DNA of 13,987 nt from NCBI GenBank assembly GCA_003550305.1, contig QKYT01000050.1, positions 133,830 to 147,816 of the forward strand, given 5' to 3'. Shown here piece after piece: positions 1 through 8,820 of the stretch. The stretch comes from Glomus cerebriforme (Eukaryota; Glomeromycota; Glomeromycetes; Glomerales; Glomeraceae). Below the pieces are notes generated by a model. The model made no database searches. It was not told where the DNA came from and saw only the letters and a list, made by a program, of their open reading frames with translations. Position 1 is the first letter of the stretch, and each line of letters starts with the position of its first letter. The position numbers and the translations under genes are program-made.

Positions 1-1804
1 TTGTTATAAACAATATTCAAATAAACGGAATAAATGGTGTGAACCATGTCATATGAATTATTTGAAAGATAATTTTACAAGTTGGACTAGTGGGAATAAA
101 ATGATTGATAATTGTATTCAACAACAACAATTACAAATTNAGAACCCACAAGATAAAGTATTTGAATGGATACCATACAATCAGCTTTATAATATTGAAA
201 AAATAGGGAATGGTAATCGTGCCACAGCAATATGGAAGGATGGTCCAATGCAATATAGTGTTAAATATAAAGAATGGAGAAGAATTTCAGATAAAAATGT
301 TGTTTTAAGATATATATATAATTCACAAAATATTTCTAATGAATTTTTAAATGAGGTATGAAATTTCTTTATAGATTTAATTAATTTAATAAAATATTTT
401 TAACATTTTTATCTCATGTTTAAAATAGGGTAAATCATATCTTGGAATATCTCAAAATCCAGATACAAATGATTATATTTTGGCTATTAACGATGAATAT
501 TATGAAAAACATTGTGAAAACTGTGATGAAAAATATAAGAATTTGTTTGAAACTACAAATAAATGGTGTATAACATGTCAGATGAATCAAAATAAAAAAA
601 TCAATAGCTTCATTCAAGAAGAGCAGTTAAACATTAACTACGACTCTTTATTTGAATGGGTAACATACTATCAGTTTAATAATATTAAAGAAATAGGTAA
701 AGGTGGATTTTCTACGGTATATTCAGCAATATGGAGAAATGGCCCACTAAGATTTAATACAAACATAGTACAATGGATAAGAAATTTGAACAATAAGAAA
801 GTTGCTTTAAAATGTTTACATAGTTCACAAGATGTACAAACTTTTAATGATGAATTTTTAAATGAGGTATGAAATTTCTTATAATAATTTTTAAAATACT
901 TTTTTTAATAATAGTTTTTCATATAATTTACAATTAATAGGCTAAAGCATATTCCAATCAAGACTTTAGTAGAATTCTTAGAATATATGGGATATCTCAA
1001 AATCCGGATACAAAAAATCATATTATAATTCTTGAATATGCAGAAGGTGGAAATTTTAATGATTATTTAAATAGAAATCATAAAAATTTTGATTGGCTAA
1101 GTAAAATAGAAATATTATGCTATATTATTGAAGGTCTTAAACAAATTCATCAAAAACAGATGGTACATCGTGATTTTCATATAGGGAATATATTATTTAA
1201 AAGTATTGAAAATAATAGTACATATATTTCTGATATGGGATTATGTGGTGAGGTTGGTGATATTGATGACGCAAAAATTTATGGAGTTATGCCTTATGTA
1301 GCTCCTGAAGTTTTAAGAGGCAAACTTTATACCAAAGCAGCAGATATATATAGCTTTGGTATGATCATGTATTTTGTAGCAACTGGAAGACAACCTTTTA
1401 ATGATCGTGCCCATGATGAGTTTTTAGCATTAGATATATGTCATGGAATTAGACCCGAAATAAATGAGTCCAAAGCACCAAAATGTTATATTGACTTAAT
1501 GAAAAAATGCTGGAATTCAAATCTAGACAATAGACCAAATGCTGCAGAAATAGAAGAAATTATTTGGTTATTTCGTTATTCATATAAATCAAATTCATTA
1601 GAATCCAAGAATATAAATAAAGAACAACAACAAATCAATGAGCAATTTAACGAAGCAGAAGAATATAGAAAAGCAAATCCTTTATCTATTGAAAATATCC
1701 AATCAACTACCCATTCACAAGCTATTTATACGTCTCGACTACTTAATCCTTTTACAAAAAATCTTGTGAATTCTGAATGTTTAGACTGTGAAATCACTGA
1801 TTAA
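1..1804 (+). CDS. TKL-type protein kinase with a tandem-duplicated N-lobe (5' partial)
   Basis: Predicted cytosolic Ser/Thr/Tyr kinase of the tyrosine-kinase-like group expanded in Rhizophagus; substrate unknown. The reading frame is open from base 2, so the true start lies left of the window. Three exons (2-355, 429-866, 941-1804) join in one frame, about 551 residues. Residues 1-118 are a degenerate copy: a WCEPC motif, a glycine loop reduced to KIGNGNRATAIW, and Arg103 where the VALK lysine should be. Residues 119-138 resemble the start of exon 3 and run into a second N-terminus with a CENC-x14-CITC motif (C147, C150, C165, C168). Then follow an intact P-loop (G208-K-G-G-F-S-T-V215), VALK Lys246 and alpha-C Glu264. 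The C-lobe has HRD Asp342, Asn347, DMG in place of DFG (Asp362), APE 385-387, DIYSFG and CW...RP. The tail, ending QAIYTSRLLNPF plus an acidic stretch, is typical of Rhizophagus kinases. Base 140 is N. Family call is firm; the joined gene model is inferred. Confidence 0.85.
356..428 (+). other. Intron 1 of the kinase gene
   Basis: 73-nt intron, GTATGA donor and AAAATAG acceptor, phase 0, directly after the GAG codon of NEFLNE. Its first 13 bases match intron 2, and both sit at the same place in the kinase fold. The intron was therefore copied together with the N-lobe exon. Confidence 0.75.
867..940 (+). other. Intron 2 of the kinase gene
   Basis: 74-nt intron, GTATGA donor and ATTAATAG acceptor, phase 0, immediately after Glu264, the presumed alpha-C glutamate. 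Without splicing the frame hits TGA at 870. With splicing it continues as AKAYSNQDFS into an intact kinase C-lobe, which supports the junction strongly. Confidence 0.85.
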
Positions 1805-1981
1805 ATTAAAGTTAGCTATAGTCTAATTTATGATAAAGAATTTATTGACTTTAAAAGTTATAGCGAAACAATTATTATTTCCATATTTTATTTTTATTTG
1901 ATATATTTAGTTTATATACATATTTTATATACAATTTTTGTTCAACACTGATTATAGAGTAACATGTAAACTTTTTTACAT

Positions 1982-1987
1982 AATAAA
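1982..1987 (+). terminator. Possible polyadenylation signal of the kinase gene
   Basis: AATAAA about 180 bases after the kinase stop codon. In DNA this AT-rich the hexamer is common by chance, so the call is weak. Confidence 0.25.
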
Positions 1988-3383
1988 ATTGGTTTGTAAT
2001 TGAACAAATTTATTTAAGCTACTTAATGTGCTACATATAAAATCAATAATTATTAAAAGTAAGATAAATAATGTTAAACAGTCAAGAATTAAAGGCAAAA
2101 TTTCAAAATTGAAACCCATTCATAAAAAGTTTTTTTTTTAATTATTTTTCGGGAATCGAACCGTTATTTTAAAATGTAAGCATATCAATTGTTATCAAAA
2201 CAGTAATTAGAATTTAAAATGTTTAGAATTGTTAATAGAATGATACTGGACGTTTGGTTGATTCGTTGTTTATTTATAAATTAATTTAGATGACGCATGA
2301 ATACTCTAAATTTAGTTTATAATGAATTCTTAAAATCGTTGTATTTCAGTTTTTTTTTGTGAAAGTAGATCTGATATGGTTGTATCCTATCCTATTATGT
2401 AGTATACTTATACTGTATTTCATAAATAAAGAATAAATTTCTGAGTTTCTGACACTAAACGGAACATTTTAAAGAGATTTTATGATGAGTGTTATAAAGA
2501 AAACATTGTATAAGTCATATCGTCATATCTGTGATTTTAAAATGAAACCAAGAAGCCGTGAGTAATATAATTATTTTGAAATTTGATAAAATTTATAATA
2601 AACTCTTTAAACAAATCAACTATAAAATCATATTTTTATACGTAGTAATGGTATAACTATTTACTTGTTTAAGCAATTTATATTTATTATTTATGATTGG
2701 ATTTAATTATTGCTCAAAGTTCTGATAAAAATTAATAGAACTATGGCGGGGACTGGTATATGAATTTTTACTGGGATTTTTGAACAGATCCCATCTAATA
2801 GCAATGATGAAAAATAATTCGATAAGATTACATTGGCAAGCACTTGGTATTCAATCCAAGGATGACTATTATAAACATAATATATTTTTCATATCTTGAA
2901 AAAAAGTCATACACAGTAATTAAAGATATTGAAGAGCGAATATTAAATGCGTTATTATACTTCAAAAACATACTGTACGATAGAGCTATTAAAATCTTAT
3001 TCAAGAACCAATGGCTTAACATCATTTTTTAGTAATAACAAAAAATCTGTAAATAAAATAACCGTATAAGGATGATACCACTTTGCACACTCCATTGTTA
3101 TAATAAAATTATTTGATCTGGAATAATTTTTAGTAATATATTGTTAAGATAATAAAATTATGTATTAAATATAAAATTCAAAATTATATTTATTTAAAGC
3201 AACAGTTATATTATAGTATTTATCTGATCCATCATGCCTAAATCTTAAATTATTTTCCTGAACAGAAAATCCATTAATCCATTATTATGTTTAGTGATGA
3301 CAAATTATTATGACAAAATTGAGATAATTAATAAAACATATTAATAAAAACCATGAGAATTATTTATACTACAACGTAAATTT

Positions 3384-3407
3384 GAAAGATTTTTTAAATA
3401 ATCTTTC
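3384..3407. repeat. Short perfect hairpin
   Basis: GAAAGATT at 3384-3391 is followed, after an 8-base AT spacer, by its exact reverse complement AATCTTTC at 3400-3407. No gene ends here. Such stems arise easily in AT-rich DNA, so no role is claimed. Confidence 0.4.
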
Positions 3408-3659
3408 GCTTCAGGATGAAGGGTAAGATTTGTATTTTGAAGCAAACAAGATAATCTTTTTAAAGAATAATTCATTAAATAATTTCATAAATTAACCTCT
3501 TTTGTAAATTCAAACAAAATATTAAGTTAATATTTGATATAGAAACTAACAGCTAAAGATACACCGCCACGTAAAAATAAAATTCACTACAATCAAAATA
3601 CAATAAAATTCAAACATCTGCTAAACCACCCAAAAGAAAGAGCTGAAAACTAATAAGAA

Positions 3660-4460
3660 AATGAAAATTAAATTAAAAAAGAGGAATATACTTAGAAAAG
3701 AATAAAAAAAATATATAAACTTACTGTCATTTAAGAAATATCTCTAAATACCTCATGAAAGTGCCGAAATCTAAAGAAAATGAAAAGGGAAAGGAAATTT
3801 AAAAAAAGAGATAAACAAATGTAAAGAAAAAAAATAGAACTTATTACCTAAATTGAAACTGTCTATTTACAATCCTTTTAGCAATAATCAGTTGGCAGCG
3901 AAAAAAAGGAAAATAATTCTTTTGGAGTTCTTATAGAAAGAGACACTTCTTATTTCATGATGATTCGAAAGAAAGAAAGACATCGAACGGAATCTAAAAA
4001 GAAAATGAAAAAATGAATTAGAGAAAGCTTCAAAAAAGGAAGTACACAAACTTGCCATTAGATTGAATGTTACCTAGAAAATACACATCGAAATCTAAAA
4101 AATAAAAATTAATTAAATTAATTAAAGGTTAAAAAAGAAGTTAAAAAAACAATAATAATAAAAAGGACCTATTGTTAGATCAAACCTATTACACCATCTA
4201 GATCTAAAAATGAAAAGAAAAGTAGGAAGTTTAAAAAACAAAGTTAAAAAAAAAAGATGTAAAAAAGGATTTACCATTAGAGACAATTATAAAATCTATT
4301 ATATATCTCGCATAGAATGAACTAAGCTGAATACACATCAAAATCTAAACAAAAAAAAACAAAAAAAAAAATCAGAAAAGTGAAAAAATTGAATATATTA
4401 TGTCATCTAAGCAAAAGAACTGAAAATCTAAAAAAAGAACTTACCTGTTATTATTTAGGT
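3660..4460. repeat. Degenerate purine-rich repeat array with splice-like motifs on the minus strand
   Basis: The plus strand is strongly purine-biased. The core (G)AAATCTAAA or a close variant recurs at about 3766, 3989, 4090, 4200, 4340 and 4423, with irregular spacing of about 80-140 bases (one gap is double). The best pair is ATACACATCGAAATCTAAA (4081-4099) and ATACACATCAAAATCTAAA (4331-4349), one mismatch in 19. Second recurring elements are AACTTACC-like: near 3718, 3838, 4050, 4268 and 4439. Read on the minus strand these two motifs resemble splice acceptors (pyrimidine tract-TTTAG|AT) and donors (G|GTAAGTT). The array is too decayed to define a clean unit. Confidence 0.45.
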
Positions 4461-5013
4461 AGAGCTGAGTTGAAGATACGAAAATGAAAAGAATCATAAA
4501 GGGATGAAATTAGAAAATAGAAATTATCGCTCCTAATTAAAATCCCAACTTTTTTGATTTTTTATGCATTTTAATCATTTTAATCGAAACTGCCTGGATA
4601 AGTGCCAGAATAAGCTTACTATGTATTTTTTGTCATTCCAATTTGGATCTCGAGAAAAACTTGTTTTTAAGACAATAATCAATCAAATTTATAAATTTAC
4701 AGAATCGAAAACTATTTTGGTCAGTACTTGGAACACAGGAAGTGTATAAAGCTTGCATCTGAAATAGAATTTGGTTTATTTTAAGAATGATACAGAATAC
4801 AAAGAATATATATCTTTAATGAACTTGTGAAGAAAGTAAAAGGAACAACAAAAGCTTGTGTTGATATTGAAAAAACATTACCTTCAATAGATGATGTTTA
4901 TAACAGTCATCGTTTATTATACAGAACTTTACTAACAAATCCATATCTAAGTCTTGATATTTTGCTTATCTTATAGAAACTATGATGGCGACAAAAAAAA
5001 GAGAATTATTGAG

Positions 5014-5075
5014 GTAATTAATTATGAATTATCGAATGTTTCATTTATTTTTAATAATATTTGTCTTAAAATTAG
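5014..5075 (+). other. Intron in the broken gene
   Basis: 62-nt GTAATT...AAATTAG interval joining the RELL block to NVTIGSKP. The joined frame is off by one base: GAG|AAT would be in phase 0 only in a different frame from the upstream MMATKK block. This suggests a base lost near the donor. Confidence 0.45.
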
Positions 5076-5382
5076 AATGTCACAATTGGAAGTAAACCTG
5101 CAGTGATAGCTGATGTATTAACAGAAGTTCAAACGACTTTATTAGAAGGTGTATCTTATTTCAAAAGTGCATACCACTCAACAAATGATAAAGAATAATA
5201 TTTCAACATTGAAAGAAGAATACTCTTTTAAGTTGTTACCAAAAATTATTTCATATCGTGCGACGGCAAAATTACTTATACGAGATTGTTCAAGATATGT
5301 TACCGAAGGTGGACTACTTCAATATAATAAATATTTGATAATAAAAATTTCCAAATATATTAACAAATTACCACAAAATATG

Positions 5383-5451
5383 GTAAGAGACAAATAGTTT
5401 GAATTTAATATAATTTTTAATATAATAAATTTTTTCATTTTTTCCGTTTAG
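5383..5451 (+). other. Intron in the broken gene, last junction
   Basis: 69-nt intron, donor GTAAGA, acceptor TTTTTTCCGTTTAG, phase 0 after the codons KLPQNM. Reading through would stop at TAG a few codons later. Splicing continues the same frame as EILFHAYIV for 82 more codons to TGA. Confidence 0.65.
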
Positions 5452-5863
5452 GAAATTCTCTTTCATGCGTATATAGTAACACTTGAGATTCGTGAAAAAT
5501 ATTTTGATAAAGACGAGAAAAAATCAATTATATCAGCAAATACGTATAGACCTTTAGTGGATTATATTTTGTCGATAATTGATGAAAAATCAAGATTACC
5601 TTATCTAGAAGTGAATTCGATATTTTTGGAACCAAAAAATTTGATATTACATCCTTGGATGCTGGCTAAAATTTCATATCATGATGAAACTTTTTTTTGA
5701 AATATTGTAACAAATTAATAAAAACTAATGATTAATTGTTCAAATCACCATCAATAATCGAGCTAAACTAATTTTAATTTAACAGTAAAACATTATATTA
5801 ATGAATTTATTATCATCATTTGCTAGATGTGTCAGATGCATTACAGTAATAAACGATATATAC

Positions 5864-6168
5864 CTTATTTATCTGCTCTTTCTTCATAATTAACATTATC
5901 CTTTCTTCTCTTTCTTCTTCCACAAGCTCTTGAAGAAAGTCGCCAGATGTTTCCAAGAATCACCCATACTTTTCTTTCTTTTGTAAAGTCTTACGAGCTT
6001 GATTTTTAATATGCTTAATATGTATATTTGATGTTTAGTTGCTGGCGGATTATACAGTCCTAATCCTATTGGAATACGATTTACAAAAACTTTGGAGTCC
6101 TGGATAAAAGTAAGGATCGGTAGAAATGTGGTAGAATAATCAAAAATATTTGTTATATTACTTGTAAA
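5864..6168 (-). pseudogene. Minus-strand coding relic, family unknown
   Basis: On the minus strand a frame is open from 6168 to TAA at 5896-5898 (90 codons) but has no early Met. Its first half reads like protein (QDSKVFVNRIPIGLGLYNPP, then ATKHQIYI). In the second half a neighbouring frame is more protein-like: HIKNQARKTLQKKEKYG, one stop, then ETSGDFLQELVEEEREERI, ending at a possible donor (AAG|GTATAT at 5864/5863). A one-base indel near 6000-6025 plus one nonsense change would explain this. The second half looks like a charged helix or coiled coil. No domain is recognised, and chance remains possible. Confidence 0.3.
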
Positions 6169-7095
6169 TTAGTTATAATTTTCGTGTCTGATTCCAAAAT
6201 TAGACACATCATGTCTTGATAATATTTCTTGTAAATAAACTTTATCTATAAGTTTGCGAATTATTAAAAGAAATATATTAATTCAGACTTTAAAAGTAAA
6301 ATATTTATAGAAAAATACCTCAGGTAACGTATCAATAAATATCCTCATATATATAAACTGAAGATATTACCATACTAATATGATAATTGAAAAAGTTAAA
6401 TTGCACGCCAAAAAATTAGCTATTCAACAAACCTCTTTGTCTACATTGTTTAAGTAATTTTCCGGAATTGAATAGGTATGACCAAAAATTGAATTCTATA
6501 ATGAACAAGTGTGGCGTATTATAAAAAAAAATCCACAAAAGTTCTTATTTTTAATTATTGGAAAGATCAGAACTTTTTTATTTTACCAATTTTTAGCTTT
6601 AAACGTAAAGCGCTACCGATAGAATAGATCCCAAAATAATCGTTTGATCTGTGATACATTTTTTTTAAGAAAAAAAGTTTAATATCGATTATTTAAGAAG
6701 AATGATTTTTTTCTCCCATTATTAAAAATAAGCTTAAACATGCATACAGCGTTATTATATGTTAGCAAACTTCTAAGTACATTTCTTTATTTAAACTAAA
6801 ATTGAAGAAACATCGCATAGTAAATTAGTAATATTTTTATCCAAGTAAAAAATTTTTTTATTAGTACTTAAAAAATTTATTGAATGGGCTATCAAATAGT
6901 ACATATGTAAATACTAAAAAAATTGCATGATTACGTACTAACTTGTATTTACTGCTCATCATTTTCTCATTGGTGTTTATAAATTGAAGATCCTAAAATC
7001 CTTCCTTAAAAACATAACCACAAAAAATGTTGTGTTCTGTGGCGCTTGAATGAGTTTTTTTTCTATTTTATTTTTTTAAAAAAAATATTAACACA
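6169..7095. other. AT-rich spacer upstream of the Sel1 gene
   Basis: No gene is seen. Short inverted repeats are present, for example AAAAGTTCT near 6538 and AGAACTTTT near 6570. The last 80 bases before the Sel1 start hold a GC-richer patch (TGTGTTCTGTGGCGCTTGAA, from 7030) followed by long T and A runs. This is the likely promoter and 5' leader, but no TATA box or factor site can be assigned with confidence. Confidence 0.4.
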
Positions 7096-8820
7096 ATGTC
7101 ATCAAACTTAATTGATAAAGCTAAAGAGGATGAAAATTTTTTAAAATATCTTTTAAAAGATTTTTATTGTAAAATTATTGAAACAAATGATTTTAATAAT
7201 TTTGAAAAAAATTCAAGTGAATGGTTAAATTATAAACTTGAAAATAATAATAAAAATCCAAAAAAAATTCTTGAAGTAATGGAAAATCATGAAGAAAGTA
7301 AATTTTGGTTTACANGTTTTATAGGATTTTTTTATCAACTTGGTATTGGTTGTGTTTCAGATAGGAAAAAGGCGATAGAATTTTATTTTTTGGCNATTAA
7401 TTATGATCAAAATTCTTCGAACAAATATTTTAACCAATTACAAGAAGATTCATTTAATTTATTAAGAAATAAAAACGTAATTATTGGAAAATATTTATTA
7501 TCATTATTTTATTATAAAGATATTATAATCGATATAGAAGGTTTTAATTATAATCAAAGTAAGAAAGAAAAAGNAAACAATGATCAAAANGAGCTAATGA
7601 AAATTTTAGAATTAGCTAAAAATGGTGATTCAGCAGCACAATATGATTTAGCAATTTGTTATAAAAATGGATATGGTATAGAAATTAATTTTGAAAAAGC
7701 TTTTAAATGGTTTCTAAATTCTGCTGAAAATGAGAATCCTGATGCCCAATATAATTTGGCAATTTGTTATATGGATGGATTAGGTATACAGAAAGACCAG
7801 AAAAAAGCATTTGACTGGTTTTTAGCAGCTGAAAGTAAATATCCGGTCATTCCAAATAAAATTGAAAAGGAAATATTCGAAAGGGATTTAAAACTTGCAA
7901 TAGCAAATAATTTAATAGCTCAAAATTATGTGGGACATTATTATCAGAATGGTAGAGGAATAAATAAAAATGAAAAGAAGGCATTTGAATGGTATATGAA
8001 ATCAGCTGTTGGAGGGTATGAAATAGCACAAAATAATTTAGGGGATTGTTATCANTATGGTAAAGGAANAGATAAANATGAAACAAAAGCATTTGAATGG
8101 TATATGAAATCAGCTATTGCAAAATGTGCTGAAGGACAATATAATTTAGGATATTGTTATTCAAATGGCATAGGTACAGATAAAGATGAAGAAGCAGCAT
8201 TTGAATGGTATTTTGAATCAGCTGGAAATGGAAATGCAATGGCGCAAAATAATTTAGGATATTGTTATTCAAATGGCATAGGTACAGATAAAGATGAAGA
8301 AGCAGCATTTGAATGGTATTTTGAATCAGCTGGAAATGGAAATGCAATGGCGCAAAATAATTTAGGATATTGTTATGCAAATGGCATAGGTATATATGAA
8401 GATGAAGAGTCAGCATTTGATTTTTATCTTGATTCAGCTGTAAATGGAAATGCAATGGCAAAAAATAATTTGGGAGATTGCTATCATCATGGTAAAGGAA
8501 CAGATATAAATGAAGCAAAAGCATTTGAATGGTATATGAAATCGGCTACTGCAGGATATGATAAAGGACAATATAATTTAGGATATTGTTATGAAAATGG
8601 CATAGGTACAGACGAAGATGAAGAAAAAGCATTTGAATGGTATTTGAAATCAGCCATTGCAGGATGCGCTGAAGGACAATATAATTTAGGATATTGTTAT
8701 GGAAATGGCATAGGAACAGATAAAGATGAAGAAAAAGCATTTGTATGGTATTTGAAATCAGCTGAAAATGGAAATGCAATGGCTCAAAAAAATTTAGGAT
8801 ATTATTATCAAGTATCATAG
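7096..8820 (+). CDS. Sel1-repeat (SLR) protein, truncated by a frameshift
   Basis: 574-residue intronless protein made mainly of Sel1-like repeats, TPR-type helical hairpins that act as protein-interaction scaffolds; no catalytic domain. The start ATG at 7096 has an A-rich context (CACAATG) and is the first Met of the frame. Residues 1-190 form a divergent N-terminal region, with one weak repeat at about 72-100 (GFFYQLGIG...KKAIEFY). Regular 36-residue units follow: two at about 190-255, a roughly 20-residue insert, then a near-continuous array from residue 273 (7912) to the end. The unit consensus is AxAQxNLGYCYxNGIGTDKD-EExAFEWYxKSAxxGx. The last unit breaks off as YYYQVS-stop, because one base is missing relative to the other repeats. 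Seven bases are N (7315, 7395, 7574, 7590, 8055, 8069, 8077). No signal peptide or membrane segment is visible. The family is expanded in Rhizophagus, where some members are fused to kinases. Confidence 0.9.
   Translation: MSSNLIDKAKEDENFLKYLLKDFYCKIIETNDFNNFEKNSSEWLNYKLENNNKNPKKILEVMENHEESKFWFTXFIGFFYQLGIGCVSDRKKAIEFYFLXINYDQNSSNKYFNQLQEDSFNLLRNKNVIIGKYLLSLFYYKDIIIDIEGFNYNQSKKEKXNNDQXELMKILELAKNGDSAAQYDLAICYKNGYGIEINFEKAFKWFLNSAENENPDAQYNLAICYMDGLGIQKDQKKAFDWFLAAESKYPVIPNKIEKEIFERDLKLAIANNLIAQNYVGHYYQNGRGINKNEKKAFEWYMKSAVGGYEIAQNNLGDCYXYGKGXDKXETKAFEWYMKSAIAKCAEGQYNLGYCYSNGIGTDKDEEAAFEWYFESAGNGNAMAQNNLGYCYSNGIGTDKDEEAAFEWYFESAGNGNAMAQNNLGYCYANGIGIYEDEESAFDFYLDSAVNGNAMAKNNLGDCYHHGKGTDINEAKAFEWYMKSATAGYDKGQYNLGYCYENGIGTDEDEEKAFEWYLKSAIAGCAEGQYNLGYCYGNGIGTDKDEEKAFVWYLKSAENGNAMAQKNLGYYYQVS
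7912..8818 (+). repeat. Sel1 108-bp repeat array
   Basis: Eight consecutive in-frame 108-bp units start at 7912, 8020, 8128, 8236, 8344, 8452, 8560 and 8668, followed by a partial ninth from 8776. They encode the 36-residue Sel1 motif. Each has NLGYCY or a variant, an N-G-I-G or G-K-G turn and AFEWY. Long open frames on the minus strand here are by-products of the repeat periodicity. Confidence 0.9.
8138..8376 (+). repeat. Near-identical adjacent Sel1 units
   Basis: Bases 8138-8268 are identical to 8246-8376, 131 bases at an offset of 108, whereas other neighbouring units differ at many positions. The identity runs 23 bases past one unit. This fits a recent unit duplication or gene conversion. 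Confidence 0.85.

Larger units (their letters stand above)
2..1050 (+). repeat. Diverged tandem duplication of kinase N-lobe exon plus intron
   Basis: Two copies of the same module lie in a row: Cys motif, linker, N-lobe, NEFLNE/NDEFLNE, then an intron beginning GTATGAAATTTCT, then a stretch encoding GISQNPDT. Copy 1 is 2 to about 476; copy 2 is about 483 to 1010. After the intron, copy 1 lacks about 11 residues between the K-x-Y start and GISQNPDT and is cut off about 9 residues after that motif, where copy 2 begins. Confidence 0.75.
1805..3659. other. AT-rich spacer, no convincing gene
   Basis: Nothing firm is visible. There is a lone Pol III B-box match on the minus strand at 2152-2162 (GGTTCGATTCC), with a T5 run downstream at 2124-2128, but no tRNA fold. 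A 68-codon open stretch at 2826-3032 (+) has no recognisable motif and is overlapped by an open frame on the other strand. Both are treated as rejected candidates. Confidence 0.6.
4564..5700 (+). pseudogene. Broken multi-exon gene of unknown family
   Basis: Not recognised. Protein-like sequence runs through all three plus-strand frames and ends at TGA 5698-5700. Visible pieces in order: 4564-4749 (a run including STWNTG), 4791-4960 (TTKACVDIEKTLPSIDDVYN), 4961-5013 (FAYLIETMMATKKRELL), 5076-5195 (NVTIGSKPAVIADVLTEV), about 5190-5382 (STLKEEYSFKLLPKIISYRA) and 5452-5697 (EILFHAYIVTLEIREKYF). Frame changes at about 4740-4820, 4960, 5013 and 5190 each need a 1-2 base change, and stops interrupt between blocks. 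Introns at 5014-5075 and 5383-5451 are well formed, and the last two exons join in phase 0 for about 145 clean codons. The visible protein looks helix-rich and charged, without signal peptide or membrane segments. Pseudogene is the simplest reading; assembly errors or extra introns are alternatives. Confidence 0.6.

Noticed and set aside
435..617. Minus-strand ORF inside the kinase
   Set aside because: Antisense shadow of exon 2 of the kinase.
2124..2240. tRNA gene or tRNA-derived SINE on the minus strand
   Set aside because: The B-box match (2152-2162) and a T5 terminator-like run are present. The T-stem pairs only 2-3 bases, no A-box is found upstream, and no acceptor or anticodon stem forms.
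2826..3032. 68-codon plus-strand ORF, with a 65-codon ORF antisense to it
   Set aside because: Low-complexity Ile/Leu/Lys/Tyr/Asn composition, no known motif, no upstream exon. Both strands are open, as AT-rich spacer often is.
7096..8820. Kinase fused to the Sel1 gene
   Set aside because: No kinase motif in the N-terminal 190 residues or in 6169-7095. The upstream kinase lies more than 5 kb away with spacer and relics between.
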